From contig JAISUC010000027.1 of NCBI GenBank assembly GCA_031272275.1, forward strand, positions 1-48,420: 48,420 bases of DNA, given 5' to 3'. The notes under the pieces were generated by a model. The model saw nothing but the letters and a program-made list of their open reading frames with translations. It made no database searches and was not told the origin of the DNA. Shown piece by piece: positions 7,470-16,255 of the stretch; the stretch's first letter is position 1; every line of letters begins with the position of its first letter. This DNA is from Actinomycetes bacterium. Lineage in GTDB: Bacteria; Actinomycetota; Coriobacteriia; WRKU01; WQUG01. The position numbers were made by a program, and so were the translations under genes.

Positions 7470-9572
7470 ATGTACGCATCCGTCCTGATAGACGTCCCCA
7501 CCCGAGCCCTCGACGCGCCCTTCACCTATGCGATTCCGGACGCGCCCCGCCCGGCTGACCGCAACGCGTCCTACGCCTCAAATACAGCGGGGGAGTATGA
7601 ACGCTCCGCCGCTGTCGGCGACGCAGTCGCCGTGACCTTCAACAATCGCGTCGTCATCGGATACATCGTGGCTGTCAGCGATGCGGTGCCTGCAGGCGTG
7701 GATCCCGATACCGTCCTGCCGGTCCTCGCGGTCTGTCACGGCCCCTGGTTCAGGGACTACGCCGTGCCCGTCGCGCGCCGGATTTCCGAACACTACGCCG
7801 CCCCGCTCTCTGAATCACTCCGTTTATTCCTGCCACCCGGTCGCAAGCCGGTATTGCGGACCGACAAGCTGACCGGTGCCCGGGTGCTGCGTATGCCCGG
7901 ACTGCGCCGCCGCAAAGCCGCAGACGTGCCTGCACGCACGCTGCGGGCGGGCAAAGCCCCACGCCCCGAACGCCTCAGCACCGGGCAGACTGCGGCGCTT
8001 GCCGCCATCGATCACGTGTCCGGTACCGCGCGCACCGTCCTGCTGGACGGTGTCACCGGCAGCGGCAAGACCGAGGTCTACCTGCAGGCGATCGAGCACG
8101 TGCTGGCAAACGGCGGCAGCTCCATCGTCCTGGTACCGGAAATCTCGCTGACCCCGCAGACCTGCGCGCGTTTCAGCGACCGTCTGGGCGAAACCGTCGC
8201 CGTCATGCATTCGCGTCTGACCCCGGCAGAACGCTTCGCGGCGTGGGAGCGCCTGCGCACCGGCGATGCGCGTGTGGTGGTGGGCGCGCGCTCGGCACTG
8301 TTTGCGCCGATGCAGGATCTGCGTCTGATTGTCATTGACGAGGAACACGACGACAGCTACAAAAACGGCCAAGCCCCGCGCTATCACGCCCGTGACGTCG
8401 CCCGGCACATAGCCGCTGAAACCGGCGCCACGCTGGTCCTGGGTTCGGCGACGCCGTCGCTTGACACCCGTGCGCTGCCGGGCATCCGGGTGGTCCGTCT
8501 GCCCGAACGGGTGACGGGAAACCGGCTGCCACAGGTCACCGTGGTCGACATGACCGACGAGTTCGCCGGTGGCAACCGTGCGATGTTTTCACGGCAGCTG
8601 ACCGATGCCCTGCAACGGGTGCATGATGCGGGTGAAAAGGCCATTCTGTTGCTGAACCGGCGCGGTTTCGCGCAGTTTCTGCTCTGTCGCGAATGCGGTT
8701 ACGTGCCACACTGTGAAGCCTGCTCGGTGTCGCTGACCTATCACGCAACCCAAAACCACCTGCGCTGTCATCACTGTGATGCGATCTATCCCGTCCCCCA
8801 GACCTGCCCGCGCTGTGGCAGCATCTACCTGCGCCAGTTCGGGGCGGGTACCCAGCGTCTGGCAGATGAACTGGCGCTACGCTGGCCCGATTGGCAGGCG
8901 ATTCGCATGGATGCGGATACGACCACCGGTCGGGGCGGACACGTGCAGCTGTTGGCACAGTTCGAACAGCTGAAATCCGGGGTGCTGCTGGGAACCCAGA
9001 TGATCGCCAAGGGGCATGACTTCCCCGATGTGACGCTGGTCGGCGTGATAACCGCTGACATCAGCTTGAACGTGCCCGACTTCCGTGCGGGCGAGCGCAC
9101 CTGGCAACTGCTGCAACAGGTTGCTGGACGCGCGGGCAGGGGACAGGTGCCCGGGCGCGTGATCATACAGACCTATTGGCCCGAACACCGGGCAATACGT
9201 GCGGTTGAAACGGGATGTACCGATGATTTCATCGCGGCCGAGCTGCAAATTCGCGAACAGCTGGGTTACCCGCCCACCGCGCGCCTGTGCGAACTGGTCG
9301 TGGCATCCGTCAACGCGGCAGACGCGCGTTCATATGCCGAAACGCTGGGTAAGGCGTTTCGCGCCGACGAGGCGCTGCCCGACGGAATGACCGTGTTGGG
9401 ACCGGCACCGGCGGTAATAGCCAAACTGAAGGGCAAATACCGCTACCACCTGTTGCTGAAAGGTCCGGCGGACTGTGAGCCCGGTCCCGCGGCGCTGGCA
9501 ACACTGCGCGCCAACCGTGCCCCGCGCGGCGTCTCGGTCGCCGTCGATGTCGACCCCACCCGCAACCTGTAA
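7470..9572 (+). CDS. priA: Primosomal protein N', replication restart helicase
   Basis: PriA binds stalled forks and reloads the replicative helicase. The 700-residue protein has an N-terminal fork-binding domain, a Walker A box GVTGSGKTEVYLQ near residues 194-206, the helicase motif II DEEH at 290-293, and a cysteine cluster between Cys406 and about 451 (CRECGY, CEAC, CHHC, CPRC) that binds two zincs. GTQMIAKGHDFPDVTLVGV and QVAGRAGRG are motifs V and VI. The N-terminal domain carries a loop with the dispersed GGGGGAGT motif (coding AGEYERS). The start lies directly behind a TATAAT box. It is the last gene before the CRISPR locus. Confidence 0.97.
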   Translation: MYASVLIDVPTRALDAPFTYAIPDAPRPADRNASYASNTAGEYERSAAVGDAVAVTFNNRVVIGYIVAVSDAVPAGVDPDTVLPVLAVCHGPWFRDYAVPVARRISEHYAAPLSESLRLFLPPGRKPVLRTDKLTGARVLRMPGLRRRKAADVPARTLRAGKAPRPERLSTGQTAALAAIDHVSGTARTVLLDGVTGSGKTEVYLQAIEHVLANGGSSIVLVPEISLTPQTCARFSDRLGETVAVMHSRLTPAERFAAWERLRTGDARVVVGARSALFAPMQDLRLIVIDEEHDDSYKNGQAPRYHARDVARHIAAETGATLVLGSATPSLDTRALPGIRVVRLPERVTGNRLPQVTVVDMTDEFAGGNRAMFSRQLTDALQRVHDAGEKAILLLNRRGFAQFLLCRECGYVPHCEACSVSLTYHATQNHLRCHHCDAIYPVPQTCPRCGSIYLRQFGAGTQRLADELALRWPDWQAIRMDADTTTGRGGHVQLLAQFEQLKSGVLLGTQMIAKGHDFPDVTLVGVITADISLNVPDFRAGERTWQLLQQVAGRAGRGQVPGRVIIQTYWPEHRAIRAVETGCTDDFIAAELQIREQLGYPPTARLCELVVASVNAADARSYAETLGKAFRADEALPDGMTVLGPAPAVIAKLKGKYRYHLLLKGPADCEPGPAALATLRANRAPRGVSVAVDVDPTRNL

Positions 9573-9670
9573 ATCGTCATTCCGGATGCGCGGTCGCGCA
9601 TCCTCAACGCGGTTCCGCACAAACGTAAACCTGCGCCGGGTAACCCGTGCCGTTTGTCCGCGTGGCATGG

Positions 9671-9676
9671 TATAGT
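9671..9676 (+). promoter_or_regulatory. Probable -10 element of the cas operon
   Basis: TATAGT lies about 90 bases before cas6, in the only gap upstream of the nine-gene operon. The leader also holds a 10-base direct repeat (GACGACCGAG twice, near 9731-9750) running into the GAGGGGGA ribosome site. The -35 is not clear. Confidence 0.5.
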
Positions 9677-9765
9677 ATTCGCGGTTAAAACACTTGTGTT
9701 ACACGTGCTTGTTGGGCAAGGGCGACAGAGGACGACCGAGGACGACCGAGGGGGATACACGCAGG

Positions 9766-10524
9766 GTGCAACGCTTGACTCTGAATATGGTTCCGCAATG
9801 GACCGCCGACGCGGCACCGGACGCATTCGCGCGTCTGACCGCCGCGATCGGACCGCACCTGCAGGGTGCGCTGATGGAAAGCATCGACTCGCGATACGCC
9901 GCCCACCTGCACACGCTCCCCTTTAACCCCTACAGCCAATACTGCCTTTGCGACGCCCGCAGCGAACAGCTGACCTGGCATATCAACGCGCTGACCGACC
10001 AGGCAGCCGAATACATCCTGGCGCCACTCGAAAAACGCAACTCGATCAAACTCAAACACGGGGGAGTAACCCTGAACGTCGCCGCCAAGACCACAAGCGA
10101 ACTGGCGCTCTCAACTCTGACCTCTCAGCTGCACGACGACCCGGAGCGCAAAACACACATCCAGGTCCTCACCCCCGCGGCCTTCAAGCAAAGCGGCAGC
10201 TACCGCCACGTACCGTCGACGCGCATGCTGTTCCAGAACCTCATCATGCACTACAGCGCGGTTTTCGACAACGACAAAGAGGTCGACCCCGACACCGTCG
10301 ACTACATAGAACAGCACACCGACATCACCGCGTTCAACATCCGCTCGCGCTATTTCCAGCCGGCAGCCGGCCGGAAAATCCCGGGTTTCGTCGGGAAGTT
10401 GACGATACACGCGCGCGGCCCGCAAACGCTCACCGGATTCGTCCGCATGTTGCTGCGATTCGGTGAATACGCCGGGTTGGGAATCAAGACCTCGATGGGA
10501 ATGGGGGGCATGCAACTGATATGA
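9766..10524 (+). CDS. cas6: CRISPR repeat endoribonuclease Cas6
   Basis: Cas6 cuts the array transcript inside each repeat to give crRNAs with an 8-nt 5' handle. The protein is about 252 residues. It opens with the typical first strand (QRLTLNMVP) and ends with the family's C-terminal RAMP signature: GFVGKLTIHARGPQTLTGF followed by FGEYAGLGIKTSMGMGG. The GTG start is chosen because it puts the first beta strand at the N-terminus, with GAGGGGGA 11 bases upstream. ATG at 9787 and a longer frame from 9694 are alternatives. Its stop overlaps the cas10 start (ATGA). The repeat in the nearby array has a GCGA-loop hairpin as a suitable substrate. Confidence 0.9.
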   Translation: MQRLTLNMVPQWTADAAPDAFARLTAAIGPHLQGALMESIDSRYAAHLHTLPFNPYSQYCLCDARSEQLTWHINALTDQAAEYILAPLEKRNSIKLKHGGVTLNVAAKTTSELALSTLTSQLHDDPERKTHIQVLTPAAFKQSGSYRHVPSTRMLFQNLIMHYSAVFDNDKEVDPDTVDYIEQHTDITAFNIRSRYFQPAAGRKIPGFVGKLTIHARGPQTLTGFVRMLLRFGEYAGLGIKTSMGMGGMQLI

Positions 10525-12857
10525 ATGATATGACCGAAACAAACGGCACGAACGACACGAACCTTATGACCGAAACACAGGTCACGCTGACTTTCGGCGC
10601 CCTGCTACACGACATCGGAAAGATTGTCCAGCGCGCCGGTGCCGGCACCGGCAGAGCAACGCACTCCCGCCAGGGCGCGGATTTTCTCGCCGACCTTCAG
10701 GGACGAAATCCCGGTATCAGTGACGCCATCATCGACCAGGTCCGCTACCACCACGCCCGCGAAATGAAAGCCGCGACGGCAGCGACGCTTCCGGCGGACT
10801 CCTTGGCATGGATCACCTATTTCGCCGATAACATCAGCGCCGGTATGGACCGCAAATACACAGACGACGACAACGAAGCCCCCGACTGGGACCCAAATGT
10901 CAAACTGCACAAAATCTTCAACATCATCGACGGACACACCGACGAAAACACCATCGAAATCGGCGACATCGACGGAAAGCCGGGCAGCTACAACGCCATC
11001 CGCGAACGCATCGCAACCCACCTGGAATCCATCGAAGTCTCGCCCCGCGGCGTCAATTCGCTCATCAACCTGCTCGAGGCAACAACTGACACCGTCCCCT
11101 CATCCACGAACAAGGCGCAGCTGGTCGATGTCTCGCTGTTCGACCACGCGAAAACCACGGCCGCCATCGCGGCCTGCATCCATGCCTATCTGGACGCCAC
11201 CGACCAAACCGACTACCGCGCGACGCTCTTCGATCAGGACACCTCGCCCGCCTATTACGACACCGACATGTTCCTGCTGTATTCCCTTGACATGTCAGGC
11301 ATCCAGTCCTTCATCTATAACATCAGCGGTGACGGCGCCCTGAAACAGCTGCGCGCCCGGTCCCTGTACCTGGAAATGATGCTGGAACACATCGCAGACG
11401 AACTGCTGGCGCGCCTGCAGCTGTCCCGCGCGAACTTGCTGTACACCGGTGGCGGACACGCCTACCTGCTGCTGCCGAACACGGCCCGGGTAATCGAAAC
11501 CCTCAGCAGCTTCCGACGCGAAGTTTCCGACTGGTTCCTGTCGCATTTCCGAACCGACCTCTATCTGGCGGCAGCTCGGGTCACTTGCAGCTCAAATGAC
11601 CTGGCGAACAGTGGCGACGACAAAAACCGCTACCGGAACCTCTACCGGGAACTGACCCGTCAGCTGGCGGACGCGAAAGCCTCCCGCTATACGGCAGACA
11701 CGATACGTAAACTGAACTTCAAACAAGCGGGGGAGCAAGACTCCCGCGACCACAGTCGTGAATGCACGGAGTGCCATCGTTCGGACCTGCATATTTCAGA
11801 CAGGAAATGTTCGCTCTGTAACGCACTGGGCGAAATATCAGCCGACCTGGCAAGAAAAGACATCTTTGTGGTTTCGCGCGCTGACGCGGACACGGACGGA
11901 CGTGGGTACGTACTCCCCCTGCCCTTTGATTGTGTGTTCAGTGTGTATTCGGAAAACGAATACAGGAAAAATACGCCGGCAAATCTGCTGCGCGTCTATA
12001 CCAAGAACAGCCCGTCCACCGGCTTGGACTTGGCGACGCATATTTGGATGGGCGACTATGCGGCACCGGTGCGCGACGGTATCGGCGATTACGCACGTGG
12101 CGGTGAGACGCTGCCGGACGGGTTGGGTATCAAGCGGCTGGGGGTGCTGCGTGCCGATGTCGACAACTTGGGCTGGGTGTTCACACATGGGCTGCCGCCC
12201 GACAAGGCGTCAATCAGTCGCAGCTCGACCTTGAGCCGTGCGCTGAGCCGGTTCTTTAAGTACGAGTTGAATAGAGTTCTGGCCGCGGGGGGCTACCGGG
12301 CACAGATTATCTATTCGGGCGGCGACGACCTGTTCCTGATAGGGAACTGGTCCGATGTGCTGTACGCGGCGCGCGATATTCGCGATGCGCTGGACGATTT
12401 CACCGGCAACGGAGTGTTAACGCTCAGTGCCGGTATCGGGATGTATACGGCGACGTTTCCGATTGCGCGCATGGCGGCGGAGGTCGGGTGTTTGGAGTCG
12501 GTGGCGAAACGCCGCGACGGTAAGGACGCGTTGGCGCTGTGGTCTGCGGACACGGTGTATGGCTGGGGTGAGTTCGAGTCCGAGGTTTGGCCGAAGCTTC
12601 ATGAGGTTCAGCGCGTGTTTGAGGACAATGAAAAGGGCAAGGCCTTTATTTACCGGATGATTGCGCTGCTGCGCAATTCACAGGACAGCATCAGTATCCC
12701 GCGTCTGGCGTATCTGCTGGCGCGTAGTTTCGAGGGCAAACAGAACGGGACCGAGGTCAGCCGGCAGTTCTATGGCTGGGCGATTGATACGGCGCAACGT
12801 CGGTATCTGATTACGGCATTGGAGTGGTATGTCTATAGCATTCGAGAGAAAGGATAG
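10521..12857 (+). CDS. cas10: Type III-A effector large subunit Cas10/Csm1
   Basis: Cas10 is the signalling and DNA-cutting subunit of the Csm complex. The 778-residue protein has an N-terminal HD nuclease motif (LLHDIGKI, His30-Asp31). The first palm domain follows, with LDMSGIQSFIYNISGDGALK and YTGGGHAYLL. A Cys4 zinc site is at C415, C418, C430 and C433. The second palm has RADVDNLGWVF and an intact GGDD at 600-603. With HD and GGDD both intact, target-activated DNase activity and cyclic oligoadenylate synthesis are expected, which fits the Csm6 gene downstream. Csm1 rather than Cmr2 is indicated by the neighbours. Base use changes within the gene, from C-rich in the first half to G-rich near the end. 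Confidence 0.97.
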   Translation: MNDMTETNGTNDTNLMTETQVTLTFGALLHDIGKIVQRAGAGTGRATHSRQGADFLADLQGRNPGISDAIIDQVRYHHAREMKAATAATLPADSLAWITYFADNISAGMDRKYTDDDNEAPDWDPNVKLHKIFNIIDGHTDENTIEIGDIDGKPGSYNAIRERIATHLESIEVSPRGVNSLINLLEATTDTVPSSTNKAQLVDVSLFDHAKTTAAIAACIHAYLDATDQTDYRATLFDQDTSPAYYDTDMFLLYSLDMSGIQSFIYNISGDGALKQLRARSLYLEMMLEHIADELLARLQLSRANLLYTGGGHAYLLLPNTARVIETLSSFRREVSDWFLSHFRTDLYLAAARVTCSSNDLANSGDDKNRYRNLYRELTRQLADAKASRYTADTIRKLNFKQAGEQDSRDHSRECTECHRSDLHISDRKCSLCNALGEISADLARKDIFVVSRADADTDGRGYVLPLPFDCVFSVYSENEYRKNTPANLLRVYTKNSPSTGLDLATHIWMGDYAAPVRDGIGDYARGGETLPDGLGIKRLGVLRADVDNLGWVFTHGLPPDKASISRSSTLSRALSRFFKYELNRVLAAGGYRAQIIYSGGDDLFLIGNWSDVLYAARDIRDALDDFTGNGVLTLSAGIGMYTATFPIARMAAEVGCLESVAKRRDGKDALALWSADTVYGWGEFESEVWPKLHEVQRVFEDNEKGKAFIYRMIALLRNSQDSISIPRLAYLLARSFEGKQNGTEVSRQFYGWAIDTAQRRYLITALEWYVYSIREKG

Positions 12858-12862
12858 AGGGG

Positions 12863-13264
12863 ATGGCAACAGTTTTGGCGGAATTCAAGAGCGGCAAATT
12901 GGACGATACCACGTTTGGTACGTATGCCGAGCAATTCGTGAAGCAGCTTGAAAAAGACCGTCGCGGTGAAAAATTTGCGCTCACGACTACAAAGCTCCGT
13001 GGGATATACGGTCTGATTATGAACCTGTATACGCGGATCAATGACCCGGCAGATTTCGATAAATACCGTGCCGATATACAGTACTTGAAGGTCAAGATGG
13101 CTTATGAAGCCGGCAGGGAAGCCACGGTAAAAGACTTTCTACAGAAAACGGCGCTGATGGTTTTGGTCGACAGAATCAAGACCTACGAGCAATTCCAACT
13201 GTATTGCCGCTATGCGGAAAGTCTGGTTGCCTACTTTAAGTACTATGGCGGAAAGGATAAATAA
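12863..13264 (+). CDS. csm2: Csm complex small subunit Csm2
   Basis: A 133-residue, mostly helical, charged protein placed between cas10 and csm3, as Csm2 is in III-A loci. Csm2 forms the inner filament that contacts target RNA along the crRNA. Supporting features are the Lys/Arg-rich helices (FVKQLEKDRRGEKFALTTTKLRGIY, cut here as two motifs: FVKQLEKDRR and TTKLRGIYGL), QYLKVKMAYEAGRE and the ending LVAYFKYYGGKD. It starts at the ATG five bases after the cas10 stop with AGAGGG upstream. The base composition is visibly more AT-rich than that of housekeeping neighbours. Confidence 0.88.
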   Translation: MATVLAEFKSGKLDDTTFGTYAEQFVKQLEKDRRGEKFALTTTKLRGIYGLIMNLYTRINDPADFDKYRADIQYLKVKMAYEAGREATVKDFLQKTALMVLVDRIKTYEQFQLYCRYAESLVAYFKYYGGKDK

Positions 13265-13266
13265 CA

Positions 13267-13920
13267 ATGGCATACACCAAGATAAAAATTACCGGCACCA
13301 TCAAGATAAAGACAGGCCTGCACATCGGGGGCGACGACTCGTTTTCCGCCATCGGTGCTATCGACTCACCGGTTGTGCGCGATCCGGGCTCACGCCTGCC
13401 CATCATTCCGGGCTCATCTCTTAAAGGAAAGCTACGCTCGCTGTTGGCGCGGGAAAAGGGCTCGATCCCGGCTGCAGGAGTTAAAGGCCCCGAAAACGAC
13501 TGCCGCGAGATCAAGCGCCTGTTCGGATCTGCGGCTAACGACAGCAACGCGGAGGGCACCGGCATCCAAATGTCGCGACTGCAGTTCGCGGACTGTTTTC
13601 TGCAGAACAAAGACGCGCTCCCCGCTGTGACCGAGAACAAGTTCGAGAACACTATTGATCGTTTGACCTCGGTTGCCAACCCGCGCCAGATCGAGCGCGT
13701 CGTGCGCGGGGCAGAATTCAAGCTGGAAATAATCTATAACGTCGAGGACACAGACGAAGTGGCAGAGGACTTTGCGAACCTACAGCTGGCACTCGATTTG
13801 CTGCGCAACGATTATCTGGGCGGCGGCGGTACCCGCGGAAACGGACGCATAGAGTTTGAAAAAATCTCTGCCGCGGTCGTCACCGGGGATACCGAACTTA
13901 CGGTCCCGGAGCTGAAATGA
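13267..13920 (+). CDS. csm3: Csm complex backbone subunit Csm3 (target RNA nuclease)
   Basis: Csm3 is the repeated backbone RAMP that cuts bound target RNA every six nucleotides. The 217-residue protein starts with the first RAMP strand (KIKITGTIKIKTGLHIGG). The catalytic aspartate of the family is present at Asp33 in IGAIDSPVVRDP. The IPGSSLKGKLRSLL loop and the C-terminal Gly-rich loop YLGGGGTRGNGRIEF are also intact. It begins two bases after csm2 and its stop overlaps the csm4 start (ATGA), so translation is probably coupled. Confidence 0.95.
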   Translation: MAYTKIKITGTIKIKTGLHIGGDDSFSAIGAIDSPVVRDPGSRLPIIPGSSLKGKLRSLLAREKGSIPAAGVKGPENDCREIKRLFGSAANDSNAEGTGIQMSRLQFADCFLQNKDALPAVTENKFENTIDRLTSVANPRQIERVVRGAEFKLEIIYNVEDTDEVAEDFANLQLALDLLRNDYLGGGGTRGNGRIEFEKISAAVVTGDTELTVPELK

Positions 13921-14846
13921 GCACGAGCATGCGGCTGGTCAAGCTGAGCTTCCTAGCGCCTGTGCATTTCGGCGACGGCAGGCTTTCGGGCAGTGCCTAT
14001 GCAATCGCCGCTGATACCTTGTTCAGTGCGTTGTTCATCGAGTCCCTACGTTTGGGAGCGGACGAATCGCTGCTGCAGGCTGCCCGTTCGAGCGATTGTC
14101 TGCTCAGCGACGCCTTTCCCTATATCGGGGATCGCTACTACCTGCCCCGCCCGATGCTGCCGCCACATCCCGATGCACAGAACGCGGCACCGTCCGACCG
14201 CAACGCTGCCACGGCAGTAAAGGCCATGAAGCAGCTCGACACTATTCCCTCTGATGCGTTCGATGCCTATCGCGCGGGTACTCTGGATGCACCGCAGGAG
14301 CTCAGCCGTTTCAACCCGGGTACCGACGGCGTGCAAACCAAAGTCAACCTGACCAAGCCGGAAGCAAAGCCCTACCACGTGGGTGGCTTTACCTTCGCGG
14401 ACAATGCGGGGCTCTATTTTTTGGTCCAGGGCGAATACGATCTGACGCCGCTGCTAAAAAGCCTGCAATACTCGGGGCTGGGGGGTGAGCGCAGCAGCGG
14501 TTATGGCCGTTTCGAGTATAAGGTCCTGGATCCGGTTCCGGCGTCTGTGTTGCCACGGTCCACATCTGCAGACGGCGCGCATATGCTGCTGGCATCTGCG
14601 GCTCCGACTGACAGCGAACTGAGTGATGACCTGCTGGCAGGGGCGCGTTACCGCTTGCGCAGGCGCGGCGGTTTCGTCCAATCGACGGCGCATGCCCCGA
14701 CCCTGCAAAAGAAACGCGATTTCTACACCTTTGCCGCCGGGTCGGTCTTCCAACAGCGGTTCGCGGGCGACGTTTTCGACGTCAACGCCACCCCCGGCGC
14801 ACACCCCGTCTATCGCTACGCACGCGCAATGTGGTTGGAGGTATAA
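13917..14846 (+). CDS. csm4: Csm complex 5'-handle subunit Csm4
   Basis: Csm4 caps the crRNA 5' handle and holds Cas10. The 309-residue protein opens with a RAMP strand followed by a conserved loop (LVKLSFLAPVHFGDGRLSGS, then AIAADTLFSALF) and has the Gly-rich loop LGGERSSGYGRFEY in its C-terminal half. Order in the operon between csm3 and csm5 supports the call. The ATG overlaps the csm3 stop. A second in-frame ATG four codons in is possible. Confidence 0.93.
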   Translation: MSTSMRLVKLSFLAPVHFGDGRLSGSAYAIAADTLFSALFIESLRLGADESLLQAARSSDCLLSDAFPYIGDRYYLPRPMLPPHPDAQNAAPSDRNAATAVKAMKQLDTIPSDAFDAYRAGTLDAPQELSRFNPGTDGVQTKVNLTKPEAKPYHVGGFTFADNAGLYFLVQGEYDLTPLLKSLQYSGLGGERSSGYGRFEYKVLDPVPASVLPRSTSADGAHMLLASAAPTDSELSDDLLAGARYRLRRRGGFVQSTAHAPTLQKKRDFYTFAAGSVFQQRFAGDVFDVNATPGAHPVYRYARAMWLEV

Positions 14847-14848
14847 CC

Positions 14849-16255
14849 ATGTCCGTCAAACACTACACGGCAACACTCACCACCATCGGCCCCGTTCACA
14901 TCGGCACAGGCAGTCAATATGAAAAGAAGGACTACTTTCAAAAGGACGATATGATCCATATTTTGGATCCTGCACAGTTCTTTGCGGGCCTGAGCAAGGA
15001 ACAGTCGCTTGGCTATATACAGTTTCTGGAAAGACCGTCACGCGACGGGCTACAGGGCTTTTTGTCTGAAAACAGCCTGTATGATCTGGCGTTGAAGTGC
15101 ACAGCATACAGAATAGCATCCCCGCTGACACGCAATAGAGGAGGAAAAGAACGCTTTGATGCCGTCTTTGAGTTTGTGAAAGATGCCTACGGAAAACCTT
15201 ATGTTCCGGGTTCGAGCATCAAAGGAATGCTACGTACGGCAATACTTTCCGCGGTTGTTTCGGGAAACAACAAGCCGTTTCAAGCTCTGTTTGATGAAGC
15301 AGCCGCTCGTGATCGCGGCCGGCAAAAGACCGCGGGTAAACCCATTGAGCGTAAGGTGTTCTGGCGCGAAATACCGGACCCCGACAATCCTGACATCGTA
15401 AACGACGTTATGCGCTACCTGTCCGTTTCCGATTCCGATCCCTTGGATACAGGGGATCTGGTCTTCGTGAAGAAGTACGACAAGTTTGCTCGGGGGGACA
15501 AGGCCGATCATAAGGCAAAGATGGGTAATTTGGCGACTTTTGAGGGAAATGAACTGAATATCTATCGCGAAAGCCTGAAACCCGGCACAAAAATCAGGTT
15601 CACATTGGATATTGATGACCGAATCAATGCGTACATCAAACTCGACGGGTGCGCTCTATCTTTGATCCTGAAGCAATTCAACGATCTGTATCGTGCGTGC
15701 TTTTTGGACAGTTTTGATGAAGCACCGGCAAGGGGCACGGGCAGCGCCGGAACGAACGATAATAGGTGTCAATACGTGGCCCAGGCAGGTCCGGCAAAAG
15801 GAATGAGATGCCCGAATAGGGCGATTGGGGACACCGGATACTGTAAGACACACCAAGACAAGACAGGCGCTGGCGATACATCTGTGGCATCTTCCGCGGC
15901 GGTAACGTGCTACCTGGGTGGGGGAGTGGATTTCGACAGCAAGACTATCCTGAACGCACTGTTCAAGGATGACCCCTCGCGTCTCGATGTTATTTCGCGT
16001 ATTCTCTACAGCCAATTTCCCAGTAAGGTATCGGAAACCAAGCCTGAATTGGCTGAACTGAGAAACGACATCATGCGTGTCGGCTTTACGCCTCTGCCCT
16101 TTTCCCAAGTGGGCAGGCAGGCGAAGGAGGATCATCGTCACTGGAAAGATGGGGAACTGGGCGTCTCTCCGCATACGCTGAAAATGGGAAAGATCGGGAG
16201 CAATTACTATCCGATGGGTAAATGCGAGCTGAAACTGGAGGAACGATCGTTATGA
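14849..16255 (+). CDS. csm5: Csm complex 3'-end subunit Csm5 with zinc-finger-like insert
   Basis: Csm5 caps the 3' end of the crRNA and recruits trimming nucleases. The 468-residue protein shows ATLTTIGPVHIGTGSQYEKK at the N-terminus, PYVPGSSIKGMLRTA near residues 110-130 and GFTPLPFSQVGRQAKEDH near the C-terminus. An extra segment, about residues 295-345, holds a C-x13-C-x10-C-x2-H pattern at Cys307, Cys321, Cys332 and His335 (core GMRCPNRAIGDTGYCKTH). I do not know this pattern from other Csm5 proteins. The flanks are Gly/Ser/Thr-rich, as expected for a domain inserted in a loop. The start follows GGAGGT at good spacing. The stop overlaps csm6 (ATGA). Confidence 0.92.
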   Translation: MSVKHYTATLTTIGPVHIGTGSQYEKKDYFQKDDMIHILDPAQFFAGLSKEQSLGYIQFLERPSRDGLQGFLSENSLYDLALKCTAYRIASPLTRNRGGKERFDAVFEFVKDAYGKPYVPGSSIKGMLRTAILSAVVSGNNKPFQALFDEAAARDRGRQKTAGKPIERKVFWREIPDPDNPDIVNDVMRYLSVSDSDPLDTGDLVFVKKYDKFARGDKADHKAKMGNLATFEGNELNIYRESLKPGTKIRFTLDIDDRINAYIKLDGCALSLILKQFNDLYRACFLDSFDEAPARGTGSAGTNDNRCQYVAQAGPAKGMRCPNRAIGDTGYCKTHQDKTGAGDTSVASSAAVTCYLGGGVDFDSKTILNALFKDDPSRLDVISRILYSQFPSKVSETKPELAELRNDIMRVGFTPLPFSQVGRQAKEDHRHWKDGELGVSPHTLKMGKIGSNYYPMGKCELKLEERSL

